From positions 1-14,943 of the forward strand of contig CABQZS010000253.1 in NCBI GenBank assembly GCA_902468695.1: a stretch of DNA of 14,943 nucleotides, read 5' to 3'. Every line of letters starts with the position of its first letter. Position 1 is the first letter of the stretch. A model generated the notes under the pieces. It searched no databases, had not been told where the DNA came from, and saw nothing but the letters and a program-made list of their open reading frames with translations. The DNA is from an uncultured Collinsella sp. Lineage in GTDB: Bacteria > Actinomycetota > Coriobacteriia > Coriobacteriales > Coriobacteriaceae. Shown here piece by piece: positions 6,514 through 13,181 of the stretch. The translations under genes and the position numbers were made by a program.

Positions 6514-7821
6514 ATGACGGAGTCCTCTCAGCATACGTCTAAGCCCCAGGTCGAGGTTGAGGCTTCGGGCGGAGATGACAATAAGAGCGCACGCCGCGGC
6601 GCTATCTTTATCGGCGTCGTACTGGTGGGTTATATTGTCTATCTGGTGGTAACCGGGCAGATGGGGCAGTTCTGGGCCGCTATGTCGAGCGTCCAGGCGC
6701 CATGGCTCGTTGCTGCATGTTTCTGCATGTTCTTGTACCTCTTCTTTGGCATCGTGGCGTACGCGATTGCCGTTTGGCTCGATCCTAATTCACCCGTTGG
6801 CATCCGCGACCTGATTTCGGTCGAGGCGAGCGGCATCTTCTTTGGCAACCTGACGCCCATGATGATGGGCTCGACTCCCGCCCAGATCTACCGCCTGACC
6901 AAGGCGGGCCAAAATGTCGGCGAGGCCGGAGCAACGCAGTTCACGCGCTTTATCGTGTACCAGTTTGGTCTCGTTGCCTGGGGCGCTATCCTACTGCTTG
7001 CTCGCATGCCGTTTTTTGCCGAGCGCTATGGCGACATGACGCTGCTGTGCGTCTTTAGCTTTGGCGGGCACTGCTGCATCTTGCTGGGTATCTTTGCCGT
7101 CGCGCTCATGCCTAAGACCGTCACGCGCGTCGCCCATTGCATCATTAATTGGCTCGAGCGCATAGGCGTCTCGTCCACAAAGATTGAGGGATGGCGCACG
7201 TTTGTCGATAGCGAGATCTACTCCTTCTCCGAGAAGTTCAAGCTTTCAGCCGGACATTTTTCTTCCATGCTGCTCACCGTGTTTATCACCATGCTGCAGC
7301 TCGCGTTTTTCTATCTGGTGCCGTATTTCTTGATGCTTGCCTTTGGCCACCACGAGGTCGACTTTTTCTCGGTCATGGCCGCGAGCGCTTTTGTCCAGCT
7401 GCTGAGCTCTGCGGTTCCCTTGCCCGGTGGAACTGGTGGCGCTGAGGGCGGCTTTGCATTGTTCTTGGGTCATTTCTTTGGGTCGGCTTCGACCGCCGGC
7501 TATCTGCTGTGGCGCCTCATTACGTTTATTGCGCCGACCATTTTGGCTGCGCCCCTGCTGGGACTTAAGAGCGCCCACAACGAGAGCATCCATGCGCGTT
7601 GGGATCGTGTGATGCGCAAGCTCGGCCGCGCGCCTCAGACGCCCTCTGCGCCTACTAAGCCGCACCCCACGAATGCTGTTACCGTTGATCCCAAGAAGCA
7701 CGCTCAGAAGGCTTCTGGGACCGCTAAGCCGGCTCATAAAGCCTATGTGCGCCAGACAGGCGATGGTATTCGCGTATCTCCGTCGGCACTCAATAAGAAG
7801 AAGCATCCCAAGTCGCAGTAG
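6514..7821 (+). CDS. UPF0104 / LPG-synthase-TM-type multi-pass membrane protein
   Basis: This 435-residue inner-membrane protein has about eight hydrophobic segments between residues 28 and 365. The motif PLPGGTGGAEGGF (302-314) and the SVEASGIFFGNLTPMMMGSTPAQIYRL segment are typical of the family related to the flippase part of MprF and to AglD-like proteins. Family members flip or help modify lipids, but the soluble lysyl-transferase domain of MprF is absent, so its substrate is unknown. A hydrophilic N-terminus (1-28) and a basic, Lys/Pro/Ala-rich C-terminal tail (about 370-435) are predicted to face the cytoplasm. ATG 6514 follows AAGGAG (6504-6509); the frame stays open to a 5' GTG or ATG-like start around 6448 without ribosome binding support. 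Its own promoter is unclear. Confidence 0.8.
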   Translation: MTESSQHTSKPQVEVEASGGDDNKSARRGAIFIGVVLVGYIVYLVVTGQMGQFWAAMSSVQAPWLVAACFCMFLYLFFGIVAYAIAVWLDPNSPVGIRDLISVEASGIFFGNLTPMMMGSTPAQIYRLTKAGQNVGEAGATQFTRFIVYQFGLVAWGAILLLARMPFFAERYGDMTLLCVFSFGGHCCILLGIFAVALMPKTVTRVAHCIINWLERIGVSSTKIEGWRTFVDSEIYSFSEKFKLSAGHFSSMLLTVFITMLQLAFFYLVPYFLMLAFGHHEVDFFSVMAASAFVQLLSSAVPLPGGTGGAEGGFALFLGHFFGSASTAGYLLWRLITFIAPTILAAPLLGLKSAHNESIHARWDRVMRKLGRAPQTPSAPTKPHPTNAVTVDPKKHAQKASGTAKPAHKAYVRQTGDGIRVSPSALNKKKHPKSQ

Positions 7822-7870
7822 GGCAGTCGTGCGTTCTTCATGATGCGGGTCATATTTGTGCTGTATAGGG

Positions 7871-7894
7871 GATAATCCTCTTACGTAGATTATC
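7871..7894. promoter_or_regulatory. Operator-like inverted repeat before tetR
   Basis: GATAATC (7871-7877) and GATTATC (7888-7894) are exact reverse complements, separated by 10 bases that include the palindrome TACGTA (7882-7887). It lies 44 bases before the tetR start. TetR-family regulators often bind such palindromes beside their own gene, so autoregulation is a reasonable inference. The 116-base gap (7822-7937) shows no obvious terminator or clean promoter otherwise. Confidence 0.45.
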
Positions 7895-7937
7895 TCTCAT
7901 CTGTTGATGAATGCTCGCATATCGAAGGGACACGCCC

Positions 7938-8549
7938 ATGGCAACCAGCAAACCGCGTCTTGATCGTCGCATCATTCGCAGCCGCAATGCCATCCTTTCG
8001 GCTTTCGAGCGCCTGCTCATGGAAAAGCCGCTGGCAGACATTACGGTGAGTGCCATCGCGCGCGAGGCCAATGTCGACCGCAAGACCTTTTACGTTCACT
8101 TTGGTACGGTTGACGGCCTGCTTGATGCCATTGCCGTCGATGTGGTGGAGATGATTGTCGACTCGGTCGAGAAAACCCTTGCTTCCATGGACGGTGACAC
8201 CAACGAGCGCGCCTTGGGCGCGGCGGCGACCTTCTTTAAAACCGTTAACGAGGCACTGTGCAACAACTTGGTGCTCAATCGTCAGCTGATCGAGAATATT
8301 CCGCTCGATGATTTCATGGCTCGTCTTCGTGCGCCGCTCGAACACGAGATTGCCGAGCGCGATCTGCTGCCCCAAGGTCTCAAGGACGAGATGTTCGATT
8401 ACTATCTGGCGTTTTCGCTGTCGGGTATTATCGGTATCTATCGCACGTGGGCACTGTCTGACGGCTCGGTTCCTATCGAGCGCGTCTCTGAGGTCGCCAA
8501 CGATCTGACTCTCAATGGTCTGTCGAGTCTGGAATCTCGCTTGGATTAG
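7938..8549 (+). CDS. TetR-family transcriptional regulator
   Basis: This 203-residue protein has an N-terminal TetR DNA-binding domain (about 10-57), with helix-turn-helix ITVSAIAREANVDRKTFYVHF (35-55) ending in the usual T-FY-HF motif. The C-terminal half, with FDYYLAFSLSGIIGIYRTWALSDGSVP near the end, resembles the TetR_C_7/8-type ligand and dimer domain common in Firmicutes and Coriobacteriia. The ligand is unknown. ATG 7938 is preferred to the in-frame ATG at 7911 because AAGGGA (7925-7930) is seven bases upstream and TetR N-termini are short. The UPF0104 gene upstream is a possible target, as is tetR itself through the palindrome at 7871-7894. It is convergent with the ABC operon. Confidence 0.88.
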   Translation: MATSKPRLDRRIIRSRNAILSAFERLLMEKPLADITVSAIAREANVDRKTFYVHFGTVDGLLDAIAVDVVEMIVDSVEKTLASMDGDTNERALGAAATFFKTVNEALCNNLVLNRQLIENIPLDDFMARLRAPLEHEIAERDLLPQGLKDEMFDYYLAFSLSGIIGIYRTWALSDGSVPIERVSEVANDLTLNGLSSLESRLD

Positions 8550-8551
8550 GC

Positions 8552-8643
8552 CTAGTTGGGCTCGTCGGCGCGGAAATTCCTGTTCACGAGGTTCTCCGGC
8601 GCCTTGTAGACCTCGTCGGCGTAGGAGCTGTAGCCTGAGGATC
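8552..8643 (-). pseudogene. Remnant of an IS3-family transposase
   Basis: Read on the minus strand, about 30 codons give GYSSYADEVYKAPENLVNRN followed by FRADEPN and then TAG (8552-8554). This matches in style the segment of IS3-family OrfB transposases just before the DDE catalytic domain (typically ...APENLLNRNFHADAPN followed by WLTDIT). Both the upstream part and the whole catalytic domain are missing, and a TAA lies just before it in frame. It is thus a dead fragment. It fills the gap between tetR and the ABC-ATPase gene and may mark a past insertion or recombination point. Family similarity is from memory of motifs, not from a search. Confidence 0.6.
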
Positions 8644-8661
8644 CTTAATAGAAAGTCCAGT

Positions 8662-9882
8662 TTATTCTTCCCACTCCAATTTGGAATCCTCCAATGCGCC
8701 TTCGCACGCTCGCATGACCTCGATACCATGCGAGCGTGCGAACTCGACGAGCTCTGCGTTGCGGGCGTTTATGGTGCCGAAGGCGGCGGGGCACACGATA
8801 AGGCGCGTGCAGTGGACGAGGAGCTCTTTGGCGCGGGCTATGGTTTTATCCCCGATCGGCTCGAAGGCGCGCTCGGCCACGCATTCCGTCGCCAGGTCGC
8901 GCGCGAGCTCGCAGTCGATGTCTCCTTCGTGCAGAACGCCCGCGTAGAACGCCTTGCCCTGCCGGATGAGCTGGCGAAACACAGCCGACCCCGTACCTGC
9001 GCCGGCGATGACGAACGTGTGCGCATCGCCGTGCGGGCGCCCAATTTCCACGCTGCCGAAGCGCTCGTTGAAGGTGCCATGTTGCAGGCCGTAGAGCTCG
9101 CCAATCGTCTCGCGCGTGAATATGTCCTCGGGTGCGCCGGCGCGGAAGACCCGGCCGTCCTTCACGCAAATCACCTTGTCGGCGCTTTTCTGCGCGAGCT
9201 CGAGTTCGTGGATGGACATGATGACAGCCACATTCCGCGATTTCGCAAGGTGGCGAAGTATTCGCAGCAGGTCGATCTGGTAGCGGATATCGAGATACGA
9301 CGTGGGCTCGTCGAGCACGAGCACACGCGGATCCTGCGCGATGGCGCGTGCGAGCATGACGCGCTGGCGTTGCCCGTCGCTTATCTGCATGAAGTCGCGC
9401 TCGGCGAGCTCTTCCACATGTGCGGTTTTCATGGCCTCGTCGACCCGACTATGGTCGTCGGGCGAGAGCGTTCCCATTCGCCCGGTGTAGGGATGCCTTC
9501 CCGCCTCTACGATATCGCGGCAGGTGAGGAGCTCGGTCCGGGGGCGATCTGTCAGCATAACGGCAAGGTTCCTTGCGAACTCCGCCGTCTTCCATCGGGA
9601 AATCTCTCGCCCGTCGAGCTCGACCGCGCCGGCAAGCGGTGCCAGATGGCGTGTGATGGTTTTCAAGATGGTCGACTTGCCCGAGCCGTTCGGCCCGATG
9701 AGCGCCACGACGTCGCCCGCGCGAACATCCAGATCGACGCCTTCGACTACGACCTTCTTGTCGTAGCCCGCCGACAGGTCGCTTATGCGGAAAAGCGGCG
9801 CTCCGTCAGCCTGCGTTTCGACCGGGGCTTCGAGGTTCGACTCCCCTCCGAGCGTTTTGGTCCGCGGCACGAATTCCCCCAT
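8662..9882 (-). CDS. ABC transporter ATPase (FecE/BtuD type) with extra C-terminal domain
   Basis: This 406-residue protein should power import of an iron-siderophore, heme or corrinoid ligand through the FecCD-type permease. The nucleotide-binding domain spans about 30-275: Walker A GPNGSGKST (63-71), signature SDGQ in place of SGGQ (168-171), Walker B VLVLDE (187-192) and switch His225. The Q-loop position reads AVMLTDRP with no Gln, a variant I associate with a gut-bacterial subfamily. Residues about 285-406 form an added domain starting VIAGAGTGSAVFRQL, with alternating hydrophobic strands and helices (Rossmann-like look), absent from classic BtuD and FhuC (about 250-265 residues). Its start ATG directly abuts the permease stop codon (TAG-ATG), so the two are translationally coupled. 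No terminator is seen after it. Confidence 0.9.
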   Translation of the reverse strand: MGEFVPRTKTLGGESNLEAPVETQADGAPLFRISDLSAGYDKKVVVEGVDLDVRAGDVVALIGPNGSGKSTILKTITRHLAPLAGAVELDGREISRWKTAEFARNLAVMLTDRPRTELLTCRDIVEAGRHPYTGRMGTLSPDDHSRVDEAMKTAHVEELAERDFMQISDGQRQRVMLARAIAQDPRVLVLDEPTSYLDIRYQIDLLRILRHLAKSRNVAVIMSIHELELAQKSADKVICVKDGRVFRAGAPEDIFTRETIGELYGLQHGTFNERFGSVEIGRPHGDAHTFVIAGAGTGSAVFRQLIRQGKAFYAGVLHEGDIDCELARDLATECVAERAFEPIGDKTIARAKELLVHCTRLIVCPAAFGTINARNAELVEFARSHGIEVMRACEGALEDSKLEWEE

Positions 9883-10923
9883 CTACCTCACCCGCTTCTT
9901 CAACATGAGTGCGATAACCACCGGCGCGCCGAAGATGGCGGTGACGGCGCTGATGGAAAGCTCGACGGGGGAGAACAGCGTGCGCGCGATCAAATCGCAG
10001 CCCGCGCAGAAGATGGCGCCTCCCAAGAAGCACGCAGGAATCACGCGGATGGGCTTCGACGACTTCAGCGCCGACTTAACGAGATGCGGAACCGCGATGC
10101 CTACGAACGACACCGGACCAGCGAACGCGGTCACGCAGGCGGAGAGCATGCTCGCTAGAAGGACGAGCACCACGCGGAAGCGTGCGACGTTCACGCCGAC
10201 GCTTTTCGCGTAGGCTTCTCCCAGCTGGAAGGCGGAAAGGGGCTTCGATATCGCGAATACGCATGCGCTCACGGTGATCACCACGACCGCGATGACCGCG
10301 ACGTCGTCCCAGCTCGAACCAGAGAAGCTACCCAAAGACCAGTTGTGCAGGTTCACGATGGACTGGTCGTCGGCGAAGGCGATGAGGAAGTTCGTCGCCG
10401 CCGAGCAGATGTATCCCACCATGACGCCCGCCACGATGAGCATGGCCATGGAATTTATGCGCCGTGCGATGAGGAGCACGAAGCCGATGGTGATAAGCGA
10501 GCCCAGAAACGCTGCGGCCACCATGGCCGGCGAGGACATGGCCTGGTTCGCACCCAGAAGTACGATCATCGTAAGCGCGACGACGAACTTTGCGCCCGAG
10601 GAGACGCCTAAGATGAACGGGTCGGCGATGGGGTTGTTGAAAAACGTCTGCAGCAGGAACCCGGAGAGCGAAAGTGCCCCGCCGAGAAGTACGGCTGAAA
10701 GCACGCGCGGCAGGCGAATCTCCCAGATGACTTGGCTTTCCATGGAATTTGCCGCGCCGCCCGAAAGGATGCCGGGGATGTGGTCTGCGGGCACGAGCAC
10801 GCTCCCGATGCACAGATTGGCCCCGACGAGCACGATGAGGGCAACAGCGAGCAGCGCCGTCACGACGCGACACCGCGCGGCGCGCCCCGATTCGTCGTAT
10901 GTCATGGAAAGCCGGCTTCTCAT
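9883..10923 (-). CDS. FecCD/BtuC-family ABC transporter permease
   Basis: This 346-residue integral membrane protein has about nine to ten hydrophobic helices and forms the channel of a type II metal-chelate importer. The family signature is clear near residue 75-125: RLPRVLSAVLLGGALSLSGF, then QTFFNNPIADPFILGVSSGA. The GPVSFVGIAVPHLVK segment near residue 270 is the usual coupling region. The start at 10923 lies four bases after the SBP stop codon; an alternative ATG seven codons in (10905) is equally weak in ribosome binding site, and coupling to the preceding gene is likely. The ligand cannot be told from the permease alone; the riboswitch favours a corrinoid, cobalt or related tetrapyrrole. 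Confidence 0.93.
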   Translation of the reverse strand: MRSRLSMTYDESGRAARCRVVTALLAVALIVLVGANLCIGSVLVPADHIPGILSGGAANSMESQVIWEIRLPRVLSAVLLGGALSLSGFLLQTFFNNPIADPFILGVSSGAKFVVALTMIVLLGANQAMSSPAMVAAAFLGSLITIGFVLLIARRINSMAMLIVAGVMVGYICSAATNFLIAFADDQSIVNLHNWSLGSFSGSSWDDVAVIAVVVITVSACVFAISKPLSAFQLGEAYAKSVGVNVARFRVVLVLLASMLSACVTAFAGPVSFVGIAVPHLVKSALKSSKPIRVIPACFLGGAIFCAGCDLIARTLFSPVELSISAVTAIFGAPVVIALMLKKRVR

Positions 10924-10927
10924 GACG

Positions 10928-12499
10928 CTACCCGAGCTTTCTCAGATAATGGAAGTCGCTCGCGTCATCGCCGGTGAACGCCCCGTGCAGCTCGTCGATA
11001 ATGTCGGCGGTAGAAGTCATCTGCTGGTACATGTCGGCGCTTGTGACCCAGACGTTGCCGTTTTTCACGGCTTTGAACTGCGACAATAGCGCGTTTTTGC
11101 TTACGAAGTCGTTCAAGGTGGCAACCGATTCGTCGATGGTTCCGTTGTAGACGATGATGTCGGCATCCTTCGCCGTCGCGTAGAAGCGCTCCATTTCGAG
11201 CGTTACTGACGAACCTGACGTCGACGCCGTCTGCGCGTCATCGAGCGCGTAGCTGCCGCCTGCAAGCTCGATCATCTGCGCCACGTAGTCGCCCGCCCGC
11301 CGCGTGACGGCGGCCCCGTTCGAGTTAATGTAGAAATACGCCACGGTTTTACCTGACGACGCGAGCCCCGACGTTTGCTCGACGCGGGCCTTCTGCTCGT
11401 TGAACAGGTGCGTGGCCTCGTCTTCCTTGTCGAACAGGACGCCGAAAAGTTTAATCCACTCGACGCGCCCGAGTGCTTCGGGCTCGCTCGACGACTGTTC
11501 GGTGAGCACGACGAGCCCGAGCTTCTGCAGCTTTTCCTTCACATCGGGCGTGTGGTTGATCATGGTGTTCTCGATGGCGAGCGTGCAGCCCGAGGCCGAT
11601 ATTCGCTCGTAGTCGGGCGCGCTGTACTTGCCGCCGTAGGCGATCGCCCCACTTTCGAGCGCGCTTTTGAAGCCCGCGACCGAGCAATCGTCGGCCTTCG
11701 TGCCCGACATGAAGATATTGTCGTTCGCATCGAGCGCGTCGACCAAGCACATCGTTGCCGACGACACGAGGTACACCTTGTCGGCGGGGCGCCTTATGAC
11801 CGCGATGTCGGAGCTCAACCCATCAGGTACCTTCGCATCTTGCGGCACCACGAGGAAGCGCTCCCCGTTCGAAACGCAGATAAGCCGCAGGCCGCCTTCG
11901 AACTCGTCGACAGTGAAGTGCTTGGCGTATTCAAGCTGAAGCGCCCCCGTCGGCTCCCAGCCGCAGCCCAAATCGGCGTTGTGGAAGTCGGCCGCGGCGC
12001 TTGAAGCCGTTCCCGCAGGGGAGCCGCCGCCTGCATCGTCGCCCGATTTCTTCTTCATGGTGGATGAGTCGAAGTGGAGCGTGTAGTCGATGGTGTGCGG
12101 CGTCGACATGGCGACGGTCTCGGCCGACACGGCGATGTCCTCGTCGAGCGTGACGGGTATCTCGAACGTGGAGTTGCCGCCGTCGTTTACGGGCGCGTAG
12201 ACCACGCCGTCGACGGTCATCTTGTCGTAGTTCGAACTCGACCAGGTGATGGTCGCGGTGTAGGTGTCGCCATCCTTCATAATTGTGGTTGGTGAGGAGA
12301 TGTTTGCGCGCCCTGACCCGCCGGAAAGCGAGACGCTCACAGTGTATTCCTGAGAGCCCGTCGTGGCACCGGTCGCGTTCGGGCTCGCACTGCACCCCGC
12401 GAAGGGAAGCGCGAGCAGGGCGACGAGAACGCAGGCGATCGCGCGCGCCGCGATGCTGCGGCGCTTCCTGTTTTCCCCCTTGGGAAGAATCGACCGCAT
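10928..12499 (-). CDS. ABC substrate-binding lipoprotein with N-terminal NEAT-like domain
   Basis: This 523-residue exported lipoprotein has a basic N-terminus, a hydrophobic stretch (20-33) and lipobox LPFAGC with Cys36 as the lipidated residue. Residues about 48-146 form a beta-rich domain (YTVSVSLSGGSGRANISSPT, ITWSSSNYDKMTVDGVVY, FEIPVTLDEDIAVSAETVAM) that resembles NEAT or iron-transport-associated domains. It shares the order strand-YxKM/L-(F/Y)xxPV-LDED-with the small lipoprotein encoded next to it. A Gly/Ser linker (150-170) leads to a BtuF/FhuD-type binding domain (about 180-523). It should hand ligand to the permease encoded four bases downstream. It is larger than typical SBPs (about 300-350) because of the added domain. 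It starts five bases after the upstream stop; ribosome binding site is weak, consistent with coupling. Confidence 0.85.
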   Translation of the reverse strand: MRSILPKGENRKRRSIAARAIACVLVALLALPFAGCSASPNATGATTGSQEYTVSVSLSGGSGRANISSPTTIMKDGDTYTATITWSSSNYDKMTVDGVVYAPVNDGGNSTFEIPVTLDEDIAVSAETVAMSTPHTIDYTLHFDSSTMKKKSGDDAGGGSPAGTASSAAADFHNADLGCGWEPTGALQLEYAKHFTVDEFEGGLRLICVSNGERFLVVPQDAKVPDGLSSDIAVIRRPADKVYLVSSATMCLVDALDANDNIFMSGTKADDCSVAGFKSALESGAIAYGGKYSAPDYERISASGCTLAIENTMINHTPDVKEKLQKLGLVVLTEQSSSEPEALGRVEWIKLFGVLFDKEDEATHLFNEQKARVEQTSGLASSGKTVAYFYINSNGAAVTRRAGDYVAQMIELAGGSYALDDAQTASTSGSSVTLEMERFYATAKDADIIVYNGTIDESVATLNDFVSKNALLSQFKAVKNGNVWVTSADMYQQMTSTADIIDELHGAFTGDDASDFHYLRKLG

Positions 12500-12503
12500 G
12501 GCG

Positions 12504-13037
12504 TTACTTCAGTGCGTCGGCGCGCAGATCGACGCCGGCGGATTCGAATACGAGCGTGCGGTCGTACCACCGCTCCCTTCTGATGCTCCACGCGGCGCAG
12601 GCGGTGTCCTCGTCGAGCGCATCAACGGGCACGTCGTAGGTGTACTTGCCTTCCGCGTTTTCCACATAGGGGATGAAGTCGGCCTCGCTCGCGGCGGCAG
12701 CCTCGTCGCCCGTGCCCATGAAGAGCTTGCCGTAGCCCGTGCCGGAAAGTGTCATCACGCAGTGCATGGAGCCGTTTTCCACGATGAGCTGGGCGTCCAC
12801 AATCCTGAACATGTTCGAGCTGGAATCTACGGTGATCGGATAGGTGCCGTCGGCCACCTTGTCGGCGGTGATGGGGGCAGCGCTTGCGCCCTCGGGCGCA
12901 TCGGCCGCCTGTTCGGTCTTTTCCTGGGTATCGGCATCGCTTGCCTTTGCGCTGTCGATTGAATTTCCACCGCAGCCGGCGAGCGAGAACGCGAAAAGCG
13001 CCGCCGACAGGGCGAAGGCGAGGGTTTTCTTCAACAT
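12504..13037 (-). CDS. Small surface lipoprotein with NEAT-like domain
   Basis: This 177-residue protein has a signal peptide with lipobox SLAGC (lipidated Cys22), an Asp/Glu/Ala-rich linker (25-58) and one beta-rich domain (about 61-168). The domain shows DGTYPITVDSSSNMFRIVDA, a LSGTGYGKLFMGTGDEA segment, FIPYVENAEGKYTYDVPVDA and WYDRTLVFES. The pattern is like NEAT or iron-transport-associated domains, and part of it matches the N-terminal domain of the adjacent substrate-binding protein. Heme, corrinoid or metal binding is plausible but I cannot name the family with certainty. The start ATG at 13037 is preceded by AAGGAA eight bases upstream; the longer open frame upstream lacks a signal peptide. 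It lies in the operon between cbiK and the SBP gene. Confidence 0.8.
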   Translation of the reverse strand: MLKKTLAFALSAALFAFSLAGCGGNSIDSAKASDADTQEKTEQAADAPEGASAAPITADKVADGTYPITVDSSSNMFRIVDAQLIVENGSMHCVMTLSGTGYGKLFMGTGDEAAAASEADFIPYVENAEGKYTYDVPVDALDEDTACAAWSIRRERWYDRTLVFESAGVDLRADALK

Positions 13038-13099
13038 GGAGGGGTTCCTTTCAATCGCTTCGACCGCCCGCGCCGTGCGGTGGACGGGCGGGATGCGAA

Positions 13100-13172
13100 T
13101 GCAACGGGCATGCGCCGTCAGTCGGGGAAGGCGCATGCCCGTTGCACGGGGACGCGACAGGCGCCCCCGTGC
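13100..13172. other. Two overlapping intergenic hairpins after cbiK
   Basis: A 17-bp perfect stem is formed by TGCAACGGGCATGCGCC (13100-13116) with its complement at 13130-13146, around a 13-base loop. A second stem, GCACGGGG (13144-13151) with CCCCGTGC (13165-13172), shares bases 13144-13146 with it, so the two cannot both be complete. No T-tract follows on the minus strand. The likely role is mRNA protection or processing between cbiK and the lipoprotein gene, or a REP-like element. The 144-base gap (13038-13181) holds no other feature I can see. Confidence 0.7.
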
Positions 13173-13181
13173 GCGGCGAGT

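Noticed and set aside
8515..10158. Open frame of 547 codons on + opposite the ATPase and permease
   Set aside because: It overlaps well-supported minus-strand ABC genes across their whole length and gives a low-complexity Arg/Glu-rich product with no domain.
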